A DNA stretch of 64,000 nt from CAKZLS01 sp963771545 (GCA_963771545.1 CAVYTX010000002.1:868001-932000), one strand, 5' to 3'. Counted from the stretch's first letter, positions 1 through 8,692 are shown. Notes: generated from the sequence alone by a model not told the origin. Program-made: numbers and translations.

Positions 1-201
1 ATCCACCATCCCACTCGCGTCGACGGCGATCGGAGAGGGCTGACATATCATCGGTGTAGCCTCGCTGGAGCCCACGGCGTCATCGCCGTTGTCCGGATCG
101 CCCGGAGATCCAAACAATTCGTCCGCTCATTCTACCACCAAAACAAAAAAACAAGCATCAGAAATGGTGCGCGCCCAAGAGCGTAGGCACGCTCATCCGC
201 G
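1..201. other. Left edge, no supported gene
   Basis: No convincing coding region is seen here. On the minus strand, just after the gltA stop, a short hairpin (stem GAGCGT / ACGCTC, 180-195) is followed about 35 nt later by a T-rich run (complement of 139-152). This could be a weak terminator, but the spacing is poor. A minus-strand frame stays open to the window edge but has no recognisable start or homology. Confidence 0.4.
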
Positions 202-1527
202 TCACGTGCGCCGCGCCAGCGGCACGAACGGACGTTCGGTGGGACCGGTATAAAGCTGCCGGGGCCGGCCGATCTTCTGGGTCGGATCCTCGATCATCTC
301 GTTCCACTGGGCCACCCAGCCGACGGTCCGGGCCACCGCGAACAGAACGGTGAACATGCTGGTGGGGATGCCCATGGCCCGGAAGATGATGCCCGAGTAG
401 AAGTCGACGTTGGGATACAGCTTTTTTTGCACAAAAAACTCGTCTTCGAGGGCGATGCGCTCCAGCTCCATGGCCAGTTCCAGCAGCGGTTCGTCGCGCA
501 CGCCAAGCTCGTCCAGGACTTCGTGACAAGTCTCGCGCATGATCGTGGCCCGGGGGTCGTAGTTTTTGTAGACCCGGTGGCCGAACCCCATCAACCGGAA
601 CGGATCGTCCTTGTCCTTGGCCCGCTTGATGTAGGCGGGAACCTTGCCGACATCGCCGATGTGCTCCAGCATGTTGAGAACCGCCTCGTTGGCGCCGCCA
701 TGGGCCGGCCCCCACAACGACGCGATGCCGGCGGCGATGCAGGCAAACGGGTTGGCGCCGCTGGACCCCGCGAGCCGGACCGTGGACGTGGACGCGTTCT
801 GTTCGTGATCCGCGTGCAGGATCAGGATGCGATCCATGGCCTTGGCCAGCACCGGGTTGACCTTATAAGGCTCGCACGGGTTGGCGTACATCATGTGGAG
901 AAAATTCTCCGAGTATTTCAGATCGTTGCGCGGATACATCAGCGGCTGGCCGATGGCGTACTTGTAGGCCCACGCCGCGATGGTCGGCATCTTGGCGATC
1001 TGGCGGTAGGACGCGATCATGCGGTGGCGCGGATTGGTGATGTCGGTGCTGTCGTGATAAAAGGCGGAAAGCGCCCCGACGACGCCGACCATGACCGCCA
1101 TCGGATGCGAATCCCGCCGGAAGCCGTTGTAAAAATTGTGCATCTGCTCATGCAGCATGGTGTGGTAGGTGATGTCGGTCTCGAACTTGCGCTTCTGCTC
1201 GGCGTTGGGCAGATCGCCGTAAAGCAGCAAATAGCACACCTCCATGAAATCGCAGTTCGCGGCCAGATCGGCGATGGGATAGCCGCGATACAAGAGAACG
1301 CCCTTGTCGCCGTCGATGAAGGTGATCGCCGATTCGCAGCTTCCCGTGGAGGTGAAGCCGGGATCGAAGGTGAAGCAATCGGTATCCTGGTACAGCGTGC
1401 GCACATCGATGACGTCCGGCCCCGTCGTGCCGCTGATTACCGGAAACTCATAGCTTTTCCCGGTGGAATTGTCGATCAGGGTCATGGTCCGTTTGGTCGT
1501 GCTGGCCGCTACTGTTTTGTTGCTCAT
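202..1527 (-). CDS. gltA: Citrate synthase (type I)
   Basis: Condenses oxaloacetate and acetyl-CoA to citrate, the first step of the TCA cycle, in the cytoplasm. The 441-aa product has the N-terminal beta region typical of type I bacterial citrate synthases, followed by the all-alpha catalytic fold. The catalytic set is visible: His in GPAHGGANEA, His in GFGHRVYKNYDPRA, and Asp in the NVDFYSG stretch. The ATG at 1527 (MSNKTV) was chosen over a longer open frame to 1806, because the longer form would overlap the 3' end of gltX and family members start here. It lies 70 bp downstream of gltX on the same strand, so the two may be co-transcribed, a common alphaproteobacterial neighbourhood. Confidence 0.97.
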   Translation of the reverse strand: MSNKTVAASTTKRTMTLIDNSTGKSYEFPVISGTTGPDVIDVRTLYQDTDCFTFDPGFTSTGSCESAITFIDGDKGVLLYRGYPIADLAANCDFMEVCYLLLYGDLPNAEQKRKFETDITYHTMLHEQMHNFYNGFRRDSHPMAVMVGVVGALSAFYHDSTDITNPRHRMIASYRQIAKMPTIAAWAYKYAIGQPLMYPRNDLKYSENFLHMMYANPCEPYKVNPVLAKAMDRILILHADHEQNASTSTVRLAGSSGANPFACIAAGIASLWGPAHGGANEAVLNMLEHIGDVGKVPAYIKRAKDKDDPFRLMGFGHRVYKNYDPRATIMRETCHEVLDELGVRDEPLLELAMELERIALEDEFFVQKKLYPNVDFYSGIIFRAMGIPTSMFTVLFAVARTVGWVAQWNEMIEDPTQKIGRPRQLYTGPTERPFVPLARRT

Positions 1528-1597
1528 GCGCGTATCCTTGAAAATCCAACTTCCCGTCCTTGGCCCATTCCGCCCGGCGCCGTTTTTTGTCCCCGGT

Positions 1598-3010
1598 TCA
1601 AACGTCCAGCACCTGACCCATGCGCGCAAGCGCTTCGTCTCGTCCCAGCACCTCCAAGACCTCGAAGATGGGCGGCGACACGGTCGAGCCCGCCAACGCC
1701 GCTCGAAGGGGCTGGGCGATGTCACGTAACTTGAGGCCCTGGGGCTGGTTCGCGTCCACGTAGTCCCGCACGCTCTTCTCCAGCGCCTCGGCGTTCCACG
1801 CGCCAACGTTTAGCAGAAGACTCCGCACTTCCCCAAGCCGTTGTTTCGCATCCGCATCAAGCAGGCTGGTTGCTTTGTCGTCCAATGTTATGGGTGAATC
1901 GACGGCATAGAACGCCGCTTTCTCGGCAAGCTCCGCCAGCGTTTTCGCGCGATCCTTGAGACTCGGCATGCCCTTGAGAATACGCTCCCGCGCATTCGCG
2001 GACAACACGGCGTCGAGTCGGCCGGCCAAACGCGCGAGAACCAAATCGGTCAGCCGTTCGGCGTTGGCTTGCCGGATATAGTGGCCGTTGAGGTTGGCGA
2101 GCTTGGCCATGTCGAAGCGCGACGGCCCGCGGCCGACGGCATCGAGGTCGAACCATGCGATGGCCTCGTCGCGGCCGATGATCTCGTCGTCGCCATGGCT
2201 CCAGCCGAGCCGCAGCAGATAGTTGCACAGCGCCTCGGGCAGGATGCCCATGTCCCGGTACGCCTCGACGCCGAGCGCCCCGTGGCGCTTCGAGAGCTTG
2301 GCGCCGTCCGGGCCGTGGATCAGCGGAATGTGGGCGAACACCGGCGGCTCCCAACCCAATGCCTTGTAGAGCTGGTATTGGCGGAAGGCGTTGGTCAGAT
2401 GATCGTCGCCGCGGATCACGTGAGTGATCTCCATGTCGTGGTCGTCCACCACCACCGCCAGCATGTAGGTGGGGGTACCGTCGGCGCGCAAAAGGACCAT
2501 GTCGTCGAGTTGATCGTTGGCCACCGTCACCTCGCCCTGGACCAGGTCATCGATCCGGGTTTCGCCCTCGCGGGGGGCCTTGAGGCGGATCACCGGTTTG
2601 GCGCCCGGCGGGGCCTCGGCTGGGTCGCGGTCGCGCCAGCGGCCATCGTACAGCATGGTGCGTCCCTGCTGGCGCGCCGTCTCGCGCATGCCGGCCAACT
2701 CCTCGGGACTCGCGAAGCACCGATAGGCCTTGCCCTCGTCGAGCAGCCGGCGGGCCGCCTCAACATGGCGGCCAGATCGCGCGAACTGCGAAATCCATTC
2801 TCCGTCCCAGGTCAGATCCACCCACTTCATGCCTTCGATGATGGCGTCGATGGCCTGCTGGGTGGAGCGCGCCCGGTCGGTGTCCTCGATCCGCAACAGA
2901 AAACGCCCGCCGTGATGGCGCGCGAACAGCCAGTTGAACAGCGCGGTCCGGACTTCCCCAATGTGCAGGAAGCCGGTGGGCGAGGGGGCAAAGCGGGTGG
3001 TGACCGTCAT
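1598..3010 (-). CDS. gltX: Glutamyl-tRNA synthetase
   Basis: Class I aminoacyl-tRNA synthetase that charges tRNA-Glu with glutamate; in many alphaproteobacteria a paralogue also mischarges tRNA-Gln for later amidation. The 470-aa product begins MTVTTRFAPSPTG and carries the HIGH-class motif FLHIGEVRTALFN near the N-terminus and the KMSKS-class motif KLSKRHG near the middle, with a C-terminal anticodon-binding region. The ATG at 3010 was chosen because the family starts immediately before the RFAPSPTG motif; an in-frame extension to 3100 has no family support. It is transcribed toward gltA and divergently from the YjbQ gene. Whether it is GltX1 or GltX2 is not decided here. Confidence 0.96.
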   Translation of the reverse strand: MTVTTRFAPSPTGFLHIGEVRTALFNWLFARHHGGRFLLRIEDTDRARSTQQAIDAIIEGMKWVDLTWDGEWISQFARSGRHVEAARRLLDEGKAYRCFASPEELAGMRETARQQGRTMLYDGRWRDRDPAEAPPGAKPVIRLKAPREGETRIDDLVQGEVTVANDQLDDMVLLRADGTPTYMLAVVVDDHDMEITHVIRGDDHLTNAFRQYQLYKALGWEPPVFAHIPLIHGPDGAKLSKRHGALGVEAYRDMGILPEALCNYLLRLGWSHGDDEIIGRDEAIAWFDLDAVGRGPSRFDMAKLANLNGHYIRQANAERLTDLVLARLAGRLDAVLSANARERILKGMPSLKDRAKTLAELAEKAAFYAVDSPITLDDKATSLLDADAKQRLGEVRSLLLNVGAWNAEALEKSVRDYVDANQPQGLKLRDIAQPLRAALAGSTVSPPIFEVLEVLGRDEALARMGQVLDV

Positions 3011-3129
3011 CGAAAAAATGCAAATGCTTATATGATTGAGAGCGCCGCGTGACTTAGCATGGTCGCGGCGGCGGCGATAAGCCCGTAACACGGCGAACAA
3101 CCCAGCAACAAGAGGATAAGCGGAAAATC

Positions 3130-3558
3130 ATGAGCGTATTGGTTCACTGCGGCTCCATTCAGGTCCGGTTGAATGTAGGGCCCGACATCGCCGACATCAC
3201 CGGTCCCTTGAGCGGCATCGTCGCCCAGTCCGGTGTCCGCAACGGAAGCGCCCAGCTTTCCACCGTCGGATCCACCGGTTCGCTGACCACCATCGAGTAC
3301 GAGCCGGGCGCCGTCGAGGACCTCAAGAGGGCGATCAAACGCATGGCGCCGCCCGACATGGAGTACGCCCACGAAATGGCATGGCACGACGGCAACGGTC
3401 ACAGCCATGTGCAGGCGTCGCTCATGGGACCGTCGGTGGTGGTGCCCATTCGCGACGGCCGCCTTTGTCTCGGCACGTGGCAGCAGGTAATCGCGATCAA
3501 TCACGACAACAAGGCCCGGCGGCGAACGGTCGAGGTCACCGTGATCGGCAATTCCTGA
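3130..3558 (+). CDS. yjbQ: YjbQ family protein (UPF0047)
   Basis: The 142-aa protein belongs to the small YjbQ/UPF0047 family of trimeric enzymes; members have been described with weak thiamine-phosphate synthase activity, but the physiological role is uncertain. Family hallmarks are visible: EYEPGAVEDL, WHDGNGHSHVQASLMGPS, and the C-terminal GTWQQVIAINHDN followed by VEVTVIG. The conserved His residues lie in the HDGNGHSH segment. The gene is divergent from gltX, with about 120 bp between start codons, so promoters for both directions are expected there. Confidence 0.9.
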   Translation: MSVLVHCGSIQVRLNVGPDIADITGPLSGIVAQSGVRNGSAQLSTVGSTGSLTTIEYEPGAVEDLKRAIKRMAPPDMEYAHEMAWHDGNGHSHVQASLMGPSVVVPIRDGRLCLGTWQQVIAINHDNKARRRTVEVTVIGNS

Positions 3559-3567
3559 AATATTACC

Positions 3568-3888
3568 ATGTCTTCTTCTTGGAATCGTTTTAAATTCACT
3601 TTTGCCGGCCGAACCGGCGCCGCGCTTGTTTACCTTGACCAATTCTGCACTGTCTTGTACTTGGCCGGCGCCGCTCTCGTGGGTGGAATGTTTGTATGGA
3701 TGGCGTTCTCGAAGACTTTGTGGCTGCTTTTGCTGGCGGCCCCGATGCTGGCGACAACAGCCCTGTTTTCCCTATCTTTTCTGCGGAATCCGAGCCTCGG
3801 CCTTCACCTCGGGTGGCCGGTGTGGCGATCGGCGCGAACATTAAATAAATTTAATCCCGATCGCTCTTCCGCTACAAATAGGCCATGA
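3568..3888 (+). CDS. Small membrane protein, unknown
   Basis: A 106-aa product with two likely transmembrane helices (about residues 25-47 and 50-70, rich in Leu, Ala, Val and Phe) followed by a basic tail. It begins nine bases after the YjbQ stop, so it could be translated from the same message, although no good Shine-Dalgarno sequence precedes the ATG. No family is recognised. The 3' end runs into AT-richer DNA. It could be a real inner-membrane protein or a chance open frame; composition and hydrophobicity favour the former. Confidence 0.5.
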   Translation: MSSSWNRFKFTFAGRTGAALVYLDQFCTVLYLAGAALVGGMFVWMAFSKTLWLLLLAAPMLATTALFSLSFLRNPSLGLHLGWPVWRSARTLNKFNPDRSSATNRP

Positions 3889-4115
3889 ACCCGACTGAGG
3901 CCACTATATGTAGGGAACCAACCACGTTGGTGTATACGTTGCGCCAAAAACAGCGTGAATACTCGCGGTTAAGCGTACATTTGCTATATTCAATTAGAAT
4001 CCTTTGTGATTTAATCTTTTTGCTGTGTAACAAACGGCTCGTTGGAGAAACGTTCGAGCCCTGGGAGAGGAATGAACGACCGGAGGAAAGCCCTTCGGCC
4101 AGAAAACCATAAACG

Positions 4116-4352
4116 ATGCTGCACCTGCCAGACAACGGCTTCAAGGTATTCGAGGTGGCGCTTTACAACGAAGCGGTGCGGTCGCTTGTCAAGGACAAGC
4201 AAAGGCACGGCTACTTCGACGATCGTTGGGCGAAGCTCCAAACGCGCGATGTGGTCGCCCGCGACGAACGCGAGGCGCGATCGTTGATCGAAGAGCGATT
4301 TCCACCGAAGGACGGTTTCATCGTCAAGCGCGTGAGCCGAAGCGCGTATTAG
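4116..4352 (+). CDS. Conserved hypothetical, 78 aa
   Basis: A small soluble protein starting MLHLPDNGFKVFEVALYNEA, with a charged centre (HGYFDDRWA) and a C-terminal RFPPKDGFIVKRV. It resembles short hypothetical proteins I recall from Rhodospirillales, but no function is known to me. It is isolated: the preceding 230 bp is AT-rich without a convincing gene, and a terminator-like hairpin follows at 4478-4494. Confidence 0.6.
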   Translation: MLHLPDNGFKVFEVALYNEAVRSLVKDKQRHGYFDDRWAKLQTRDVVARDEREARSLIEERFPPKDGFIVKRVSRSAY

Positions 4353-4477
4353 CCCGCGAAGCGCGTTTCGCGGCCGAATGCCAAAACAAAGCGAGCCCCG
4401 AGGGCACGCGCTCAAGGTGCGGCCTGTTTTCTGATTATTTTCAGAACCTTCGATACTTGAGAGCGCCGCTCGGCCGC

Positions 4478-4494
4478 GAGCCGCGGGCTCTTTT
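4478..4494 (+). terminator. Rho-independent terminator candidate
   Basis: A compact hairpin GAGCC-GCG-GGCTC is followed directly by TTTTGTT. It lies about 125 nt downstream of the 78-aa gene and 52 nt upstream of the TIR/NB-ARC gene, so it would separate the two units. Confidence 0.6.
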
Positions 4495-4545
4495 GTTCAG
4501 CGTGCGATTGGGGTAGACTTTTCCGTCGATCGCGCGGGGTGGGGG

Positions 4546-7224
4546 ATGGTTTCCGGCAATGCGGCGCCCGACGTGGACTTTTTCATTTCCCGCGCCGGCG
4601 CGGACAAGGCGATGGCGGAGCTGATCGCGGATATCGTCCGCGACGCCGGCCTCGCGCCGTTCTATCAGGACGAGCATTTCGGCCAGGCCGATTTCATGCG
4701 CCGCATGGAGGAAGGCTACGCCCGCAGCGCCCGGATGATCGCGGTGCTCTCGTCCGACTATCAGAAATCCGAATACTGCCGAGCCGAATACAACCACGTG
4801 CTCGGCAAGGACCCGAGCAACTTAAACGGCCGCCTGATCGTGCTGCGCGTCGCCGATTGCCAACCCGTGGGCAGCCTCCAGAACCTCGCCTATACCGATC
4901 TTGCGCCGGTGCTGACCGACGCCCAGGCGTTGACGCGGGTGGTCCGGGTCGCCCTCGGCATCGACGAGCGGCCCGCCGAGCGGGCGTTCTGGCAGCTCTA
5001 CAGCCGCGCCGGCCAGCAGATCCGCCATCCCGAAATCCGCCCGGCCAAGGGGTTCATGGGCCGCGCCGGGATGCTGGAGAGCCTCGCCGCAAAATTGTGG
5101 CTCGGCGACTCCGACACCGTCGCCATCCGCAACTCGGCGGAGACGACCTTGACGCTGCGCGGGCTCGGCGGCGTGGGCAAGACGCTGCTGGCCAAACAGT
5201 ACGCCTGGGACAACCGGGACCGCTATCACGGCGTGTGGTGGATCCGCGCCGAGACGCGCGAGACTATCGTCGACGATCTGGCGGCCCTGGGTCGGCGCTT
5301 GATCCCCGGTCTCGACGCCCGCGAGCCGGAGGACGCGGCGCTCGCCACCCTCGACCGCATCGCCCAGATGCACACCGGAAAGCCTTGGCTGCTGGTCTAT
5401 GACAACGTGGACAACCAGGACACCGTCCGCGGCCTGACGCCGCCGGACAACGCCCATGTGCTGATCACCTCGCGGCTGACGGAGTGGTACGGCGAGGCGG
5501 AAGAGCTTCCCGTGGACGTGTTCGACCGCGACACGGCCATCGATTTCCTGCTGGCGGACGCCCGCCGCGAAACTCGGGACAAGGCCGGCCGGCTGGCCGA
5601 CGCGCTCGACCGTCTTCCCCTGGCGCTGAGCCACGCCCGCGCGTACTGCCGGGCGCGCAACTGGCCGTTCGAGCGCTATATCGAGAGCCTGCCGGAGCTG
5701 ATCCGCAAGGTTCCCAGCAACGCCCCGTATCCCAAGTCGGTGTTCGCCACCTTCAGCCTGGCCATCGACCGGGCCATCGCCGCGTGCCCGGAGGCCGAGC
5801 GCCTGATGGGCCTCCTGGCGTTTTTCGCGCCCGACCAGATCCCCTTGTGGCTGATCCCGGAGACGGTGCTCAGCGAGCATGCGCGCGGCGACGCCATCGC
5901 CGCGCTCGGGGCCGTGTCGCTGTTGGAGTGGGAGGACCTGTCCGACGGCACGCCGGGCGTCGCCGTGCACCGGCTAGTGCAGGAAGTTATGCGCGCGCGA
6001 TTGACCGAAGGCGGCAACAGCGAGAGCGCCGCCGCCGAGGCCACGCGGCTCGTTTTTGGCGCCTACGACAGAAGCGAGTCGTTCGAAGCGATTGACAGGA
6101 ACACGCACCTCCTCCCGCATGAGCTGGCGGTTCTGCCGCATGCGCCGCGAGAGGGAGCAGACGCCCAGAACACCCTGTGGGTGCTTCTCCAGACGGGTAA
6201 TTTCCGGCTTTCCCGTGGGGAGACTGGCGCCGCGCTCGCCGCATACCGGGATGGCAGGGACATGGCCCAGCGTCAGGCCGAAAGCGATCGGGAAAATGCC
6301 GTTTGGTGGCAGACTAATTTGTCTTTTTCGCATGACAAGATCGGCGACGTGCTTGCCAGGCAGGGCAATCTCGCGCAAGCGCTCGAAAGCTACCGGTCGT
6401 CCATGGCCATCAGAGAGCGCCTAGCCGAAGCCGATCCGGAAAATGCCGGGTGGCAGCGCGATCTCTCGGTGGCGCGGCAAAAGATCGGCGATGTGCTTGT
6501 TGACCAGGGCAATCTCGCGCAAGCGCTCGAAAGCTACCGGGAGTCGCATGTTATCTTTAAGCGGCTGGCCGCGGCCGATCGGGGAAATGCCGGGTGGCTG
6601 CGCGATCTCTCGGTCTCGCATAACAAGATCGGTGACGTGCTTCGAGCGCAGGGCAATCTGGCGCAAGCGCTGGAAAGCTACCGGGCGTCCATGGCCATTG
6701 CCGAGTGGCTGGCCTGGGCCGATCCCGGAAATACCAGATGGCAGCGCGATCTCTCGGTCTCGCATAGCAAGATCGGCGACGTGCTTCGAGCGCAGGGCAA
6801 TCTCGCGCAAGCGCAGGAAAACTACCGGGCGTCCATGGATATCATAGAGCGCCTGGCCGAGGCCGATCCGGAAAATGCCGGGTGGCAGCGCGGTCTCTCG
6901 GTCGCGCTTAGCCAGATCGGCGACGTGCTGGCCCTGCAGGGCAATCTCGCGCAAGCGCTGGCAAGCTACCGGGCGTCGCATGCAATGTTTGAGCGGCTGG
7001 CCGACGCCGATGCGGAAAATGCCGGGGGGCAGCATGACGTGGCGCGTTCGCTCATGCGCATCGGCTGGATCGCCGCGGGGAGCGGCGAGCGCGACGAGGC
7101 GTTGCGGGCCTGCCGCCATGGTCTCGGGATCATGCAACGGCTTGTGGAACTCGCGCCGGACCACGCCGCGTTCAAGAAGGACCGCGACTGGTTGGAGGGG
7201 CAGATCGCGGAGTTGGGTGAATGA
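4546..7224 (+). CDS. TIR / NB-ARC (STAND) / TPR protein
   Basis: An 892-aa three-part protein of the type used in bacterial immune signalling. Residues about 8-145 form a TIR domain; the SEYCRAE segment places a Glu (E81) where TIR NAD-cleaving enzymes have their catalytic Glu. Residues about 165-460 form an NB-ARC/STAND ATPase: P-loop GLGGVGKT (206-213), Walker B LLVYDNVD (282-289), ITSR sensor (307-310) and an LPLA motif (357-360). After a linker, about five 48-residue TPR-like repeats with the core KIGDVLxxQGNLAQALESYR run from residue about 590 to 845. By analogy with known TIR-STAND systems, the TPR part would sense a trigger, the ATPase would oligomerise and TIR would act as effector. 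The gene stands alone, next to an IS110 element and repeats. Defence is inference. Confidence 0.9.
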   Translation: MVSGNAAPDVDFFISRAGADKAMAELIADIVRDAGLAPFYQDEHFGQADFMRRMEEGYARSARMIAVLSSDYQKSEYCRAEYNHVLGKDPSNLNGRLIVLRVADCQPVGSLQNLAYTDLAPVLTDAQALTRVVRVALGIDERPAERAFWQLYSRAGQQIRHPEIRPAKGFMGRAGMLESLAAKLWLGDSDTVAIRNSAETTLTLRGLGGVGKTLLAKQYAWDNRDRYHGVWWIRAETRETIVDDLAALGRRLIPGLDAREPEDAALATLDRIAQMHTGKPWLLVYDNVDNQDTVRGLTPPDNAHVLITSRLTEWYGEAEELPVDVFDRDTAIDFLLADARRETRDKAGRLADALDRLPLALSHARAYCRARNWPFERYIESLPELIRKVPSNAPYPKSVFATFSLAIDRAIAACPEAERLMGLLAFFAPDQIPLWLIPETVLSEHARGDAIAALGAVSLLEWEDLSDGTPGVAVHRLVQEVMRARLTEGGNSESAAAEATRLVFGAYDRSESFEAIDRNTHLLPHELAVLPHAPREGADAQNTLWVLLQTGNFRLSRGETGAALAAYRDGRDMAQRQAESDRENAVWWQTNLSFSHDKIGDVLARQGNLAQALESYRSSMAIRERLAEADPENAGWQRDLSVARQKIGDVLVDQGNLAQALESYRESHVIFKRLAAADRGNAGWLRDLSVSHNKIGDVLRAQGNLAQALESYRASMAIAEWLAWADPGNTRWQRDLSVSHSKIGDVLRAQGNLAQAQENYRASMDIIERLAEADPENAGWQRGLSVALSQIGDVLALQGNLAQALASYRASHAMFERLADADAENAGGQHDVARSLMRIGWIAAGSGERDEALRACRHGLGIMQRLVELAPDHAAFKKDRDWLEGQIAELGE
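6337..7056 (+). repeat. Five 144-bp tandem coding repeats
   Basis: Inside the TIR/NB-ARC/TPR gene, the codons for K/Q-I-G-D-V-L recur at 6337, 6481, 6625, 6769 and 6913, exactly 144 bp apart. Each unit encodes 48 aa. DNA similarity between units is high, including silent positions in the GGCAATCTCGCGCAAGCGCT stretch, which indicates recent duplication or gene conversion. Confidence 0.95.
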
Positions 7225-7313
7225 GGGCGACGGCGGTACTGGATCGCCGCGCTGCGCTCGCGATTGTCTGTTGGAGATAGCGTATATCTGGACGGTCCTG
7301 GCATAGTCGGGAT

Positions 7314-7345
7314 GCCGGGCGGTGGGTGGCCACCCACCGCCCGGC
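7314..7345. repeat. Perfect 32-bp palindrome
   Basis: Two 16-bp halves, GCCGGGCGGTGGGTGG and its exact complement, abut with no spacer. It lies between the TIR/NB-ARC gene and the IS110 transposase. No T-run follows, so it is a poor intrinsic terminator. It may be a REP-like target or an end structure of the IS110 element. Confidence 0.85.
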
Positions 7346-7486
7346 GCGGATCGGCTGGCCGTCTCGCGATGGGGCTATGACGCCCGCCGTCATCAGGGCC
7401 GCCGCTCCGCTCCCGTTAACCGCTTGATGAGTTGCTTGGGTTTACCGCCCGCAGACAATCATAAGCATGAACGAGGATACCGCTTG

Positions 7487-8443
7487 ATGACCGAAAATGC
7501 CACCTGTCCGCGCGTGCTCGGTTGCGATGTCGGCAAGGACACCATCGTCATCTACGACAGCCTGACCGCCACGACCCAGTCGGTCGACAACACACTCAAG
7601 GCCCTGACCCGCGTCCTCGGCCAGTTTGAGCGCGACACCTTCGTGGTCTGCGAAGCCACCGGCGGCTATGAAACCGCGTTGCTGACCGCGACCGCCGCCC
7701 TGGGACTGCCCGCCCATCGCGGCGACCCGCGCAAGACCAGCGCCTACCTGCGTTCCCTGCGCAGCCATGGCAAGACCGATAACCTGGATGCTCACGGGCT
7801 GACGCGCTATGGCCTCGAGCGCCGGGCAGAGCTGCCGCTCTGGCGGCCGCCGGCCAAGACCCATGAGGCGCTCCGCCAGCTGGTGCGTCTGCGCGCCGAT
7901 TTGGTGGCCGACCGCGCGAACTACGCCCGGCGCCTGGCGGCTCCGGGCTCCGGCGTCGATAAGCGCCACATCCGCCGCCTGATCGAGAGCTTCGAACGCC
8001 ACATCGAGGCCGTGGAATCCGATATCGCGGCACAGGTGAACGCCGATGATCAGCTCCGCCGCATCGTCAAACTGATCCAGCACATTCCGGGGTGCGGACC
8101 GGTGACCGCCATCATGCTGGTCGCTCTCATGCCTGAACTGGGACAGGTCTCCCGGCGTCAAGCCGCCGCCCTGGTGGGCCTCGCCCCCCATCCCCGGCAA
8201 AGCGGTAAGGCCGACGGCTATCGAAACGTCAGGGGAGGACGCCGCGATCTGCGAGCCGTCCTGTTCATGGCCGCCATGTCCGCCCGCCAACACCATCCCG
8301 AGCTCAGAACCTTCTATTTCAGGCTCGTAGAGGCCGGCAAAAAACCTCTCGTCGCCATCATCGCCGTCGCTCGAAAACTGATCACCATCATCAACGCAAA
8401 AGTCCGCGACGCTCAATTCCAGCCAATCGAACATCTGAGTTGA
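7487..8443 (+). CDS. IS110-family transposase (DEDD recombinase)
   Basis: The 318-aa transposase has the RuvC-like DEDD domain at the N-terminus, with D14 (LGCDVGKD), E56 (VVCEATGGYE), D98 and D101 (KTDNLDAHGL). The C-terminal Tnp_20 domain (HIPGCGPVTA ... GGRRDLRAVLFMAAMSARQ) contains the Ser expected to attack DNA. Length is normal and all key residues are present, so it looks intact. The ATG at 7487 (MTENATC) was chosen because the motif block begins just after it; the open frame to 7322 crosses the palindrome and lacks family similarity. Confidence 0.92.
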   Translation: MTENATCPRVLGCDVGKDTIVIYDSLTATTQSVDNTLKALTRVLGQFERDTFVVCEATGGYETALLTATAALGLPAHRGDPRKTSAYLRSLRSHGKTDNLDAHGLTRYGLERRAELPLWRPPAKTHEALRQLVRLRADLVADRANYARRLAAPGSGVDKRHIRRLIESFERHIEAVESDIAAQVNADDQLRRIVKLIQHIPGCGPVTAIMLVALMPELGQVSRRQAAALVGLAPHPRQSGKADGYRNVRGGRRDLRAVLFMAAMSARQHHPELRTFYFRLVEAGKKPLVAIIAVARKLITIINAKVRDAQFQPIEHLS

Positions 8444-8685
8444 TGACAGCCGCGCTGCGCTCGCAATGACGGCTGGGGAGTGGGGCGGAACCCGTGCCAC
8501 CTCGTCTTTGCGAGGCGCGTAGCGCCGCGGCGAACCAGACATGTCGATGACAGGGCCCGATGGCGCCGATTCTAGATCGCCGCGCCTTCGGCTCGCGAAG
8601 ACGGCCGGGGATAGGTCGACGCTCGCGTTTCCCTCCTCCTGGCGAAGCGAGGCGCGTTGCAACGAAGCGATCCAGGCGTATGCCG
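8444..8685. repeat. Cluster of REP-like palindromic repeats
   Basis: No gene is supported here. Three or four degenerate copies of a family resembling TCATTGCGAGCGCAGCG..GGCGAANCCAG are visible: GCCGCGCTGCGCTCGCAATG at 8449-8468, TTTGCGAGGCGCGTAGCG at 8507-8524, CGCCTTCGGCTCGCGAAG at 8582-8599, and GCGAAGCGAGGCGCGTTG at 8642-8659. A related copy lies at 7247-7261. Such repeats are common dispersed extragenic elements and known targets of some IS110 members. Confidence 0.6.
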
Positions 8686-8692
8686 AGGCAAG

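Larger units (their letters stand above)
7262..8449 (+). mobile_element. IS110-family insertion sequence (ends approximate)
   Basis: The segment contains one IS110-type transposase with about 220 bp of non-coding DNA upstream. It is bracketed by two direct copies of CCGCGCTGCGCTCGC (7247-7261 and 8450-8464). IS110 elements normally lack long inverted repeats and target duplications, so the limits given are just the inner edges of these repeats, not proven ends. IS110-group elements are known to make a structured bridge RNA from non-coding DNA at the left end; 7346-7486 is where it would lie here. Confidence 0.5.

Noticed and set aside
427..1734. Long plus-strand frame opposite gltA
   Set aside because: It is antisense to a clear citrate synthase gene; long antisense frames are expected in GC-rich DNA and it has no family motifs.
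3885..4112. Short plus-strand frame in AT-rich DNA
   Set aside because: Low-complexity composition, no ribosome site and no recognisable motif.
6337..7056. Regular repeats mistaken for a CRISPR array
   Set aside because: The 144-bp units are contiguous coding repeats of a TPR domain with no spacers and no cas genes nearby.
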